Source: Natronococcus roseus (GTDB lineage Archaea > Halobacteriota > Halobacteria > Halobacteriales > Natrialbaceae). Taken from it: a DNA stretch of 64,000 nt. This document shows positions 33,084-41,493 of this stretch, one piece after another. Location of the stretch: assembly GCF_043677095.1 (NCBI RefSeq), contig NZ_JBHLJR010000003.1, positions 1 to 64,000 on the forward strand, written 5' to 3'. Each line of letters begins with the position of its first letter. Position 1 is the first letter of the stretch. The position numbers and the translations under genes were made by a program. The notes beneath the pieces are model-generated. The model was not told the origin of the DNA. It did no database searches and was given only the letters and a program-made list of their open reading frames with translations.

Positions 33084-33193
33084 GGAACATCCCAAAATGT
33101 ACTGGGGAGCCAGCTAGCTGTTATTGGGAGAAAGGAGCGCTCATACGCCCACTCACGTAATTGCTGTTTCGTGTCTTCGTAAGTGAGACAACT

Positions 33194-34208
33194 ATGACAA
33201 CCAACCTCGAACCACTTGCGCCGGAGACAGCCAAACAAATGTACCTCGACGAACGGCGACACGAACTCGCAGATGCAACCTTGCAGTCACACGACTACCG
33301 ACTCGAGCAGTTTGTACAGTGGTGTGCAAGTGAGGAAATCGACAATCTAAACAACTTCTCCGCGTGAGACATCCATCACTTCCGAATTAAGCGGCGAAAC
33401 GAGGACGAACTTGCCACGGCGTCGATGAAGGGACAGTTAGCAACGTTGCGTGTCTTTCTCCGGTTCTGTGTGAGTGTTGATGCTGTTCAATCAGGACTCG
33501 ATGAGAAGATTATCCTGCCAACAACTACAGCAGCGGACGCACGCGACGAATTACTCAGTAAGGATCGGGCTCAGAAAATACTGGATCATTTGGAACGGTA
33601 TCGCTACGCAAGACTCGAACACGCGCTGTTCGAAGTAGTCTGGCATACAGGTCTGCGCATCGGAGCTGCGACTGGAATTGACGTCGAAGATTACGATCCA
33701 GATGACCAGTACCTCGCTCTCGTACACCGACCGAATACTGGGACTTCTCTGAAGAACGGCTCGAAAAGCGAGCGACTAGTCGCACTGAACGAACGTGTTT
33801 GCCGGGTTCTGGACGACTGGCTCGCAGTTAATCACCCACGGGTCGTCGATGACTACGGTCGAACACCGCTATTCGCTACAAAGCGAAATCGTCTCAGCCG
33901 TAACCGTGGCCGAACAATTGCGTACCAGTATACGCGCCCGTGCGTATACGAAAATGATTGTCCGCACGACCGGGATATCGACGAGTGTGAAGCACGCCCA
34001 ACAGAGTACGCACACAAGTGCCCCATCAGCGTTGAGTCCACATCCTGTTCGAAGGGGTTCGATTACACACCATCTTCAATCGGATACCCCCGAAAGAATT
34101 GTGAGCGATCGAATGGACGTTGGCATGGACGTACTGGAGCGACACTACGATCAGCGATCCGCTAGAGAAAAGCTTGAGCAACGCCGCCGATACCTTCCAG
34201 ACAAATAG
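33194..34208 (+). pseudogene. tyrosine recombinase (integrase), broken
   Basis: The N-terminal SAM-like part begins MTTNLEPLAPETAKQMYLDE and reaches a TGA at 33365-33367. The same frame continues (DIHHFRIKRRNED) and includes the catalytic domain with HTGLRIG (Arg). Near 34040 the frame shifts, and the correct continuation (SPHPVRRGSITHHLQS with H-x2-R, then LERHYDQRS with the Tyr nucleophile) ends at 34208. So all catalytic residues can still be seen, but the gene carries one nonsense mutation and one frameshift. It lies 110 bp inside the left tRNA-tail repeat. Confidence 0.88.
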
Positions 34209-34408
34209 TCTCTATAGTTATTTCCGAAAGCCAAACATATATTAGATTTCTTGAAACCCTATTTTTGAGTAATGCTTTGCTGTGAAACACACGCTCACTA
34301 CAGGACGCGTATCTTGCACGAAATGTTCTTCCGATTCAATTAGATTAAAATGTTGTTTTATTTATTGTTATAGCGAAGATCCAGACAACCCGTTACAGTG
34401 GGATTCCA

Positions 34409-34759
34409 CTATGCTGGCTCAGTATCCTGTTGCAGATTCTTGCGCTTCCTCTCAAATTCTTCATCTGACATCTCACCCCGTGCATATACACGCCGAAGTT
34501 CCTCCAACGCCTCGTCCGTTTGCTCAATAGTCTCCGTGCCAAGTGACTGGTAGACAAGGTATCCGATTCCAATCACGACGAGTAGGGGAATACCCATCAT
34601 CAGAACCATCACTAACCACCCGCCAGAACTGTCCCACATCCAGCCACCCATATGCGACCAGCCGAATGCCCCCATGGCTGGCATCATTACCAACGGGATG
34701 GCCAAGAGACCGAGCAGTGCCAGCAGTATCGTCCGTGTCAGAGTTTCTGTTTGACTCAT
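34409..34759 (-). CDS. SHOCT-domain membrane protein
   Basis: A 116-residue protein. Two hydrophobic segments (about 11-32 and 47-70) flank a Met/Trp/His-rich loop (MGAFGWSHMGGWMWDSSGG) that could touch copper. The C-terminal SHOCT motif is EALEELRRVYARGEMSDEEFERKRKNL. It follows copZ on the same strand with 12 bp between them, so it forms an operon with the chaperone. Role in the copper module inferred from position. Confidence 0.85.
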   Translation of the reverse strand: MSQTETLTRTILLALLGLLAIPLVMMPAMGAFGWSHMGGWMWDSSGGWLVMVLMMGIPLLVVIGIGYLVYQSLGTETIEQTDEALEELRRVYARGEMSDEEFERKRKNLQQDTEPA

Positions 34760-34771
34760 GATGTATTCATT

Positions 34772-34978
34772 TCAGGTTTCAGCGTCTGTTGCTTCGTATC
34801 CGGCCTCTTCAATAGCAGCCGCGAGTTCATCGGCATTTGCCGATCCCTCAATAGTCGCCACCTCCGTTGTTCGGTCAACATCGACAGCCGTCACACCGGA
34901 AACAGCGGTTAGTGCTTCCTCGACATTCTCTTCACAGCCTTCACAGCTCATCCCGGACACCGTAATTCGTTGGCTCAT
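34772..34978 (-). CDS. copZ: copper chaperone (HMA domain, CopZ-like)
   Basis: A 68-residue heavy-metal-associated domain. The metal loop is GMSCEGCEENV (M-x-C-x2-C), with the ferredoxin-like beta-alpha-beta-beta-alpha-beta order and the closing AIEEAGYEA. It would carry Cu(I) to the CopA pump encoded nearby. It is divergent from the TRASH regulator, sharing a 122-bp control region that holds nested dyads. Confidence 0.92.
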   Translation of the reverse strand: MSQRITVSGMSCEGCEENVEEALTAVSGVTAVDVDRTTEVATIEGSANADELAAAIEEAGYEATDAET

Positions 34979-35011
34979 ACACGTGACTCTACGTGCTTCC
35001 CATTTTTGCCT

Positions 35012-35059
35012 ATTTTCGTTAAAATTCCACAGCGAAGCGGAATCAAGTGTTGCGAAAAT
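35012..35059. promoter_or_regulatory. nested inverted repeats between copZ and regulator gene
   Basis: ATTTTCG (35012-35018) is mirrored by CGAAAAT (35053-35059), and ATTCC (35024-35028) by GGAAT (35039-35043), with almost the same centre. The site lies in the divergent promoter region of copZ and the copper-responsive regulator, and is a good operator candidate for that regulator. Confidence 0.55.
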
Positions 35060-35100
35060 TAGCCTGTGATTTGAATACTTGATGGCGTCTACACCAGCAC

Positions 35101-35703
35101 ATGAGAGACAAACGTGATCTCGACCAGACCGACTTGGAACTTATCCGGTTGCTGGCTGAAGACGCTCGTCGTCCATATAACGAGCTTGCGGAGGCGGTGA
35201 ATCTCTCTCCACCTGCCGTGTCTGATCGAATTGACCGACTACAAGAACAGGGCGTCATTAGACAATTTACGATCGATATCGACCGGCTCAAACTGCAGCA
35301 GCGAACCCCAATCATGATTGAGTTCGAGGCACATCCAAACGAGTCCGAGGAGATCTATCAGCGTCTGTGTTCACTCGCTGGTGTCGAACACGCGTTCAAA
35401 CAATACGACGGCACAATCGTTGTCTATGGGAACGCCCCAAAGAGCAATCCAATCGAATGGCTTCGGGAGGAGGTAGACTTAGAGCACGTAACGGATATCG
35501 ACTTTGAGATGATCGAGAAGTACGAGTGGACACAACAACTCGACAAAGCAGAGTTCTCGTTACCGTGCCAAGTGTGTGACAACACTGTAAAAAGTGACGG
35601 GATCACCGCTACAATCGGCGAACGAACTCTCGCATTCTGCTGTCCCTCTTGCAAAAGTACATACGAACGAGAATTTAAAGATTTTCAGACCAATTTCGAT
35701 TGA
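35101..35703 (+). CDS. Lrp/AsnC-TRASH copper-responsive regulator
   Basis: A 200-residue regulator. Residues 1-60 are an AsnC/Lrp helix-turn-helix (LELIRLLAEDARRPYNELAEAVNLSPPAVSDRIDRL). Residues about 65-140 are the ligand-binding beta-alpha domain. Residues 155-195 form a TRASH metal domain (LPCQVCDNTV, FCCPSCKSTY). The same architecture regulates the copper ATPase in Halobacterium (VNG1179C). Its placement between copZ and copA fits direct control of both. A TATA-like TTGAATACT lies about 28 bp before the ATG. Confidence 0.9.
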   Translation: MRDKRDLDQTDLELIRLLAEDARRPYNELAEAVNLSPPAVSDRIDRLQEQGVIRQFTIDIDRLKLQQRTPIMIEFEAHPNESEEIYQRLCSLAGVEHAFKQYDGTIVVYGNAPKSNPIEWLREEVDLEHVTDIDFEMIEKYEWTQQLDKAEFSLPCQVCDNTVKSDGITATIGERTLAFCCPSCKSTYEREFKDFQTNFD

Positions 35704-35782
35704 CTCGGGGGTTTCGATTCGAAGATTCACCCCATACGAACCTTTGCTTTCTTACTGAAAATGGGCATAAGACAGTAGCCCG

Positions 35783-35788
35783 TATATA
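35783..35788 (+). promoter_or_regulatory. TATA box of copA
   Basis: TATATA in CCCGTATATAGATATG lies about 20-25 bp before the copA ATG at 35807, indicating a leaderless or very short leader transcript. Confidence 0.5.
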
Positions 35789-35806
35789 GATATGAGGTGA
35801 ACCCCA

Positions 35807-38089
35807 ATGCCAGAAACCCCACATGAACGAACAGATCTCTCAGTAACGGGGATGTCGTGTGCAACCTGTGCGTCAACGATCGAAGAGCGTCTCGAGAGCG
35901 TCGATGGCGTCGACGACGTCTCGGTCAATTTCGCAACCGAACGTGCGGACGTCAGCCACGACTCGAGTGTCTCACAGGAGCAACTCGTCCAAGCCGTTGA
36001 GGATGTCGGATACGGAGTACGTGACGAGCTATTAGAAGATGAATTGGAAGGCGAGGAAGAGCTCCAGACGATCAAGCGAATGGCAATCCGGGCGTGGATT
36101 GTCACCTCACCGATTGTCCTTCTCATGGTGTTCATGTGGACCCCGCTTGATCTTCTAACTGGCCTCCAAATCGATGTCCTGCTGCTCATCTTCGCCACGC
36201 CGGTGGTCTTCTACTACGGGAGGACGACCCACGCATCTGCACTCAGAGCCATCAAAAACGGCACGTTCAACATGGACTCGTTGATCGCGTTGGGCACCAT
36301 CGCGGCATGGGCGACTGGAGTGATGGTGTTCGCTATGCCAGTCGAGAACTACGCGGGCGTCGGTGCGATGATCATGGCATCCCACCTCGTCGGCACGTAC
36401 CTCGAAGACCGAGCCAAAGGTCGAGCAAGTGCCGCGATCGAGGGACTGGTCTCAATGCAGGCGGAAACCGCCCGCGTCGAGCAGGATGGAGAAGAAGTCG
36501 AAGTCCCCGTCGAGGACGTTGCAGTCGGCGACGTGATGGTCGTCAGACCGGGTGAAAAAGTCCCAGTTGACGGCGTCGTCGTGGACGGACGCAGTAGCGT
36601 CGACGAATCGATGGTCACAGGCGAATCGGATCCCGTGAGCAAGGAGGAAGGAGACGAAGTCATCGGTGCGACGGTCAACGGCGCCGGTCTCCTCAAGGTC
36701 GAAGCACAGAAGGTCGGCGACGAAACGTTCCTCTCGCAGGTCGTCGAATTGGTGGAGGAAGCGCAAGGGACGAAAGTCCCGATTCAGGCGCTAACCGACC
36801 GTGTCACCAACGTGTTCGTGCCGGCGGTGCTGACGATTGCCGCGCTGTCGTTCGTGCTCTGGCTCGCGGTTCCGGGCGCGATGGAATCGGTGGCGAGTAT
36901 GGGCGCGTGGTTGCCATGGGTCGATCTGGCACTTGAACCATTGACGCTCGCCATCTTCGCTTCGGTTGCTGTACTGGTGATTGCCTGTCCGTGCGCGCTC
37001 GGACTGGCAACGCCGACAGCATTAATGGCTGGTACCGGTAAGGCCGCCGAGAACGGCGTGCTGTTCCGCGATGGCGAGGCGATCCAGACGATGAAGGATA
37101 TCGATACGGTCGTCCTCGACAAGACTGGGACGATCACCGAAGGGAACCACTCCGTGACTGATGTCGTTGTCGGTGACGACACCGGCGTTCGCGCAGACGG
37201 TGGAGTGTTAGAAGGTGAACAACGAGATGCGGAACGCGAAGTCCTACGGCTCGCAGCGTCGGCCGAGCGCGGGAGCGAACACCCGATCGGACAGGCTATC
37301 ATCGACTACGCTGAAACGCAGGGAATTGAACTCGCTGAATTGAGTGACTTCGACAGTGTTCCCGGCAAAGGGATCGAAGCTGTCATCGACGATCGGACGG
37401 TCTACGTGGGGAACGTGAAGTTCTTCGACGAAGTCGGAGTCGAGATCCCACAGTTCTACGAGTCGAAGTTGAACGAACTCGAAGGGGAAGGAAAGACGAC
37501 GGTTTTGGTCGGCATCAAAGACGAGATTGTCGGGGTGGTGAGCACTGCCGATACGATCAAGGACGATTCCTACGAGGCGATCGAAGCCCTCCACGATCGC
37601 GGTATCGAGACGTGGATGATTACGGGAGACAACGAGCGGACGGCCCGAGCGATTGCTGATACGATGAATATCGATCCCGCTCGGGTTATGGCAGGGGTGC
37701 TTCCGCAGGACAAGATCGACAAAGTACGCCAGTTGCAAGATGAGGGGAAGGAGGTAGCGATGATCGGTGATGGAATTAACGATGCACCAGCCCTGAAACA
37801 GGCGAACGTTGGTGTTGCCATCGGTACCGGGACAGATATCGCCATTCAATCGAGTGATGTGAGCCTCGTCCGCGGATCGCTCGGTGCGCTCGTGGACGCA
37901 TTCACCCTCTCGGAGCGTATCTTCTCGAAAATCAAGCAGAATCTGTTCTGGGCGTTCATCTACAATACGCTCGCCATTCCGATCGCGTTCTTTGGGTTGT
38001 TACACCCAGTCATTGCGGTCGTGGCGATGTTCACCTCGAGTCTCTCGGTGATCACAAACTCTGCCCGACTCAGCAAAATCGAACTGTAG
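35807..38089 (+). CDS. copA: copper-translocating P-type ATPase CopA
   Basis: A 760-residue P1B-1 ATPase. An N-terminal HMA domain (GMSCATCASTIEERL) precedes the eight membrane spans. CPC lies in VIACPCALGLATP (about residue 393). The phosphorylation site is LDKTGTI (about 437), the nucleotide domain carries GSEHPIG, and the hinge GDGINDAPAL (about 652) is followed by the last span ending ITNSARLSKIEL. It pumps Cu(I) out of the cell using ATP. It is complete, unlike the remnant at 5703-6364. It lies within the island, downstream of its likely regulator. Confidence 0.95.
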   Translation: MPETPHERTDLSVTGMSCATCASTIEERLESVDGVDDVSVNFATERADVSHDSSVSQEQLVQAVEDVGYGVRDELLEDELEGEEELQTIKRMAIRAWIVTSPIVLLMVFMWTPLDLLTGLQIDVLLLIFATPVVFYYGRTTHASALRAIKNGTFNMDSLIALGTIAAWATGVMVFAMPVENYAGVGAMIMASHLVGTYLEDRAKGRASAAIEGLVSMQAETARVEQDGEEVEVPVEDVAVGDVMVVRPGEKVPVDGVVVDGRSSVDESMVTGESDPVSKEEGDEVIGATVNGAGLLKVEAQKVGDETFLSQVVELVEEAQGTKVPIQALTDRVTNVFVPAVLTIAALSFVLWLAVPGAMESVASMGAWLPWVDLALEPLTLAIFASVAVLVIACPCALGLATPTALMAGTGKAAENGVLFRDGEAIQTMKDIDTVVLDKTGTITEGNHSVTDVVVGDDTGVRADGGVLEGEQRDAEREVLRLAASAERGSEHPIGQAIIDYAETQGIELAELSDFDSVPGKGIEAVIDDRTVYVGNVKFFDEVGVEIPQFYESKLNELEGEGKTTVLVGIKDEIVGVVSTADTIKDDSYEAIEALHDRGIETWMITGDNERTARAIADTMNIDPARVMAGVLPQDKIDKVRQLQDEGKEVAMIGDGINDAPALKQANVGVAIGTGTDIAIQSSDVSLVRGSLGALVDAFTLSERIFSKIKQNLFWAFIYNTLAIPIAFFGLLHPVIAVVAMFTSSLSVITNSARLSKIEL

Positions 38090-38253
38090 GAGACCGTACT
38101 CATCTTTTACAGTTAGAAAACATATTCGACAAACAAGATGGGAAGACACTCGTTGAACCCACACCGGGGAAGAGCTCCTGGAATATCACGCTTCGTTGAG
38201 TTAGAACTGATAACAATAGTCATGGTAGAACTGGGTTCAGGTAATACGAACAG

Positions 38254-39621
38254 ATGATCGGAGCGATAGTGGAAACAGTCGGAGAAGGGCTCTACCTTGC
38301 CGGCGATTTCCTCTGGCAAGCGTTGTGGGCCTTGCTGCTGGGATTCATGATTTCGGGCGCGATTCAAGCGTTCGTCTCCAAGGAGGGGATGGTCAATTAT
38401 ATGGGAGAAGCCAGCCCGAAATCCGTTCTCTATGCGATGGGCTTCGGCACTGCCTCAACGTCTTGCTCGTTCGGGGACATCGCTGCGACGAAAACCCTGT
38501 TCAAGAAGGGCGCACACATCATCCCGACGATCGCCTTTAAGATCGCATCGACAAATTTCGTCATTGGGCTTACGTTTGTCATCTGGGCACTATTGGGGTG
38601 GGAGTTCGCCGTTGCACAAGCGGTCGGAGCGCCGATTTTCATTCTGATTGCGATCGTTCTCGTACATCTCTGGATTCCATACGATGAAACTCAACAAGCC
38701 AGAGAGCGGCTTCTCGAAGAGGAACAGCCGGTTGTCACAGATCCGGTCTGTAAGATGCGTCTCAACCGTGAAAACGGGATTCCCGTCGAACACAAAAACG
38801 AGACGGTCTACTTCTGCTCGGAGGGATGCAAGCGACTCTTTGAGCAGAACCCGGACACGCACACGACATCTTGGAAGGAAAAGATCACGTCGTGGAACGG
38901 ATGGGTCGAAGCTGCAAATCAGACGAAGAAGGATCTCAAGATGCTCTGGAAGGAACTGGCGATCGGCTTCCTGTTGGCAGGACTCATCGCAGCCGCTGTT
39001 CCCCAGACTATCTGGACCCTCCTGTTCGAAGGCGGTGGAGCAGGCGTGACGCAGGTCGCCTACAACAGCGTTCTCGGACCACTTATCTCGGTGGCGACGT
39101 TCGTCGGATCGATGGGGAACGTCCCGCTCGCTGCGGTACTGTGGGGCTCGGGCTTCGCTTTCGCGGGCGTCATCGCGTTCCTGTACGCCGATCTGATCGT
39201 TCCGCAGTTGATCCGGATCTACCGGAAGATTTGGGGGAAGAAGATCGGGACGCGTATTTCGATCATCCTCTTCGTGTCGATGGCGACGACCGGATTTATT
39301 GTCTATTACCTGTTCGCAGCGGTCGGCCTCATCCCAGATATTGCATTAGAACCAACGGGCGAGGGCGTGACGATTCTTGGTTTCGATCCTGTGACAATTC
39401 TGAACGTGCTGTTTCTCCTGATTGGTGTCGGGTTCATCACTCTTCTCATAAGAGGGAAAAAAGGTGCCCCCGGCAATCGTGCCGTAGAAGATCCGGTCAC
39501 CGGAACCGACATTACGGTTAAGAACGCGGACTACTGTACGGTACACGACGAATCGATCTACTACTTCGAAAGCGACGACTCACGGGCACAGTTCCGGGAG
39601 TCTCCAGAATCGTATCTGTGA
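38254..39621 (+). CDS. permease (DUF318/ArsP-1-like) with two YHS-type metal domains
   Basis: A 455-residue membrane protein of the two-half permease family: four spans with FGTASTSCSFGDIAATKTLFKKGAH, a cytoplasmic insert, then four spans with SVATFVGSMGNVPLAAVLWGSG. The insert (about 165-205) holds a complete YHS domain DPVCKMRLN... VYFCSEGCKRLF with three Cys. The C-terminus holds a second, degraded YHS-like unit (EDPVTGTDITVKNADYCTVHDESIYYFESDDSRAQF). YHS domains bind soft metals. Its place after CopA suggests metal efflux, but relatives also move arsenic compounds. Confidence 0.85.
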   Translation: MIGAIVETVGEGLYLAGDFLWQALWALLLGFMISGAIQAFVSKEGMVNYMGEASPKSVLYAMGFGTASTSCSFGDIAATKTLFKKGAHIIPTIAFKIASTNFVIGLTFVIWALLGWEFAVAQAVGAPIFILIAIVLVHLWIPYDETQQARERLLEEEQPVVTDPVCKMRLNRENGIPVEHKNETVYFCSEGCKRLFEQNPDTHTTSWKEKITSWNGWVEAANQTKKDLKMLWKELAIGFLLAGLIAAAVPQTIWTLLFEGGGAGVTQVAYNSVLGPLISVATFVGSMGNVPLAAVLWGSGFAFAGVIAFLYADLIVPQLIRIYRKIWGKKIGTRISIILFVSMATTGFIVYYLFAAVGLIPDIALEPTGEGVTILGFDPVTILNVLFLLIGVGFITLLIRGKKGAPGNRAVEDPVTGTDITVKNADYCTVHDESIYYFESDDSRAQFRESPESYL

Positions 39622-39688
39622 TTGTTTTGCTTTGTAACGGGGACCTCTTTTAAGCGCGCAAAAAGTTCCTGTGGTCGGTCTCATTCGG

Positions 39689-39865
39689 TTACTCGTCCTC
39701 AACGGGTGTTTTGACAATTGTCACTGGGTACTCAGTCATATTGGCGACTCGCTCGGCAACGCTTCCGAGTACCCACCGGATCGGTTCTTTGAGCCGATAA
39801 CGGTCAAATCAATGTTCGCTTCTTCAATATAGTGAAGAATCTCGGCGTGCGGAACGCCGTGGCTA
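39689..39865 (-). pseudogene. UspA C-terminal remnant
   Basis: The minus strand encodes GVPHAEILHYIEEANIDLTVIGS. After a frame change it continues GLKEPIRWVLGSVAERV and EYPVTIVKTPVEDE to a TAA (complement of 39689-39691). Together these are the second half of a universal stress protein with an internal deletion or frameshift and no N-terminal half. A complete paralogue sits at 2173-2589. Confidence 0.75.
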
Positions 39866-40347
39866 GCCACTGCAAGTCAATGCATACCTGATTACACGAT
39901 ACTGTGTGATCAGTGTACAAATGGTTACAGGGGATACAATATTATGGCCACTAGGATGAATCATCACTCCGGTCACGGTCTTGACGACAGGAATATCCCG
40001 ACGCCTATCGGCAGTTGCACTCAGGGCGCTGGTGGAGGTATTCGCAGGAGTTATCGGTTTAGATCAAGAGGGACATCGTGATCAATCGTGGGATTACGAT
40101 CGAACCATTCAGTTCGAAATTCTACCGAATACTTGGTTCATTGGTGTGAACGTGAATCAAATGTGGGAGTCATGCTGAATGCATGCTCTGGATGTTGCAC
40201 GCTGTTTTTGCCAGTAGACGTATAGATTCAATTTCACGCAGTATATCGTATAGCTTTACTAACTGATTTGGTGCGCTGTATAGTGGCGATCAGCGATGAG
40301 TCATCGCTGCGAGTGCGCGCGTGGGATTGAGAGCCTGATCCGCCAAG
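39866..40347. other. AT-rich intergenic stretch of the island
   Basis: No convincing gene. A 65-codon frame at 39981-40178 has neither acidic composition nor a recognisable motif. It is probably decayed mobile DNA. Confidence 0.4.
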
Positions 40348-40758
40348 CTAGAGCGTGTCAAACGAGTTAATCACGTCACTCGTCGAGTGCGTATCGACGA
40401 GGTCCTGTTCGTCGAAGTCAGAATCGTCGCTCCAGATGGCCCCATTGCTGGCGATCGCACACGCGAGGTACAGCACGTCGTCGGGGTCGGTGTCTCCGAT
40501 TGCTTCGTCTGCCCTCTCGATAGCCGGATAGAAGTCATCGGCAGGAACGACCTCAATGTACTGAAACAGGAGGTCGATGAACTGTGCCACTCGGTCCGGC
40601 TCCATTCCGGACTTCTTCACAATCAGGTCTTCGTAGTTCTCAACTTCGTCGTGGACAAACACGGGCGTCAAAAGATCTGGTTCGAGTGTAACGATGAGTT
40701 CTCGCGTCTTCGAATCAGTAATAAGTGTAGAAATAACGACATTGGCGTCAATGACCAA
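40348..40758 (-). CDS. PIN-domain ribonuclease toxin (VapC-like)
   Basis: A 136-residue PIN domain. Acidic residues of the active site are in VIDANVVIS, VHDEVENYED, DTDPDDVLYLACAI and SDDSDF. It should be an RNase toxin paired with the ribbon-helix-helix gene 14 bp upstream. The frame begins at a TTG (LVIDAN). An ATG two bases further up (ATGAATTGGTC) is out of frame by one base relative to the expected ATG-AAN-TTG-GTC, so a one-base deletion at the start is possible and translation may be impaired. Confidence 0.8.
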   Translation of the reverse strand: MVIDANVVISTLITDSKTRELIVTLEPDLLTPVFVHDEVENYEDLIVKKSGMEPDRVAQFIDLLFQYIEVVPADDFYPAIERADEAIGDTDPDDVLYLACAIASNGAIWSDDSDFDEQDLVDTHSTSDVINSFDTL

Positions 40759-40772
40759 TTCATTCGTCGAGT

Positions 40773-41003
40773 CTACTCCGCTTCTTCTTCGACGCGCTTG
40801 CGTCCACGTTCGTTGATCTTGTCGGCGATTTCCTGAACGTCGCGCTCGGAGAGTTCGCTCTCGCTGGTGAGTTCGTTCATCATTTCGAGCGCCTCAATCT
40901 TCTCTTGGATGGCTTGTCGTGTGACCTCGCTCCAGTTGATCTCCGGGTGCTTTTCCATTCGCTGTTTGAGGTCGTCGTCCACGTTGACCGTGATACTGGG
41001 CAT
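40773..41003 (-). CDS. ribbon-helix-helix antitoxin (VapB-like)
   Basis: A 76-residue protein: MPSITVNVDDDLKQRMEKHPEINWSEVTRQAIQEKIEALEMM is a ribbon-helix-helix dimer motif. The charged helical tail (SERDVQEIADKINERGRKRVEEE) would wrap the toxin. It is the first gene of a two-gene unit with the PIN protein. Such pairs often sit at the edges of integrated elements and favour their retention. Confidence 0.88.
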   Translation of the reverse strand: MPSITVNVDDDLKQRMEKHPEINWSEVTRQAIQEKIEALEMMNELTSESELSERDVQEIADKINERGRKRVEEEAE

Positions 41004-41232
41004 ACAGAGATCTATGCGGACACAGAATACTGTGTCTTCCGGTGCACCCTATGTTGAATGCCATCGAGTTCATCGTACTAGATGGGACAGGAGAGTTCGA
41101 GTCGAGAGGGCTGCAAAGAGCCAAATTCCACTAGCTCAGACTCCGCAAATTTTGGATGATTCCCTCGCTCGGAAATGACCGAAATGCCAAATTTAGTCGC
41201 TTCAACGCCTCATCGCCAGTTTTACGGGTGGT

Positions 41233-41304
41233 ATGGGCCCTGACGGATTCGTAACTACGCCGACGGCTCGCTGCACTCGCCGTCGTCTAGTTCGAACCGT
41301 CAGG
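41233..41304 (-). repeat. tRNA-tail foldback element, Met copy
   Basis: ATGGGCCCTGACGGATTCG (41233-41251) copies the tRNA 3' end. It is followed by TAACTACGCC, a hairpin GACGGC/GCCGTC around TCGCTGCACTC, and the inverted copy TAGTTCGAACCGTCAGG ending at 41304. TGACGGATTCGTAACTA and TAGTTCGAACCGTCA are nearly perfect inverted arms. The offset to the tRNA is 112 bp. Confidence 0.8.
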
Positions 41305-41345
41305 CCGACATTCCGCGAGCCCCGAGCGGTGCTCGGCTCGCTCCA

Positions 41346-41420
41346 TGGGCCCTGACGGATTCGAACCATCGACCACTCGGTTATGAGCCGAGCGCTCTAA
41401 CCAGACTGAGCTAAGGGCCC
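41346..41420 (-). tRNA. tRNA with CAT anticodon (elongator Met or Ile2)
   Basis: Minus-strand cloverleaf with acceptor GGGCCCT paired to the 3' AGGGCCC-type end plus discriminator A, anticodon stem CTCGG/CCGAG around CTCATAA (CAT), and T-arm around TTCGAAT. It lacks the three G-C pairs of initiator tRNA. Whether C34 is modified to read AUA (Ile2) cannot be seen from the gene. It is the attachment site of the island on its lower-coordinate side. Confidence 0.9.
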
Positions 41421-41493
41421 TCGAGTCGAACGAACCCGGTCACAATAGTTAACGCTTGCTGTCTGTTTTGTCTGCGAAAAGGCAGCGGTTCGA

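Larger units (their letters stand above)
33067..41358. mobile_element. tRNA-integrated copper-resistance island
   Basis: About 8.3 kb bounded by the 17-bp repeat TCCATGGGCCCTGACGG, with a decayed tyrosine integrase next to the left repeat and an intact tRNA at the right. Base composition is visibly more AT-rich than the flanks, and codon use is less GC-biased. Cargo: SHOCT protein, CopZ, Lrp/TRASH regulator, CopA, YHS permease, a UspA relic and a VapBC-like pair. The integrase has a nonsense codon and a frameshift, so the element is probably immobile now. Confidence 0.75.

Noticed and set aside
33070..33100. A second tRNA-Met gene at the left island edge
   Set aside because: Only the terminal 14-17 bases match. 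No anticodon or D-arm follows, so it is a tail copy and not a gene.
39981..40178. A 65-codon frame in the island
   Set aside because: No motif, atypical composition, no ribosome site. Probably chance.
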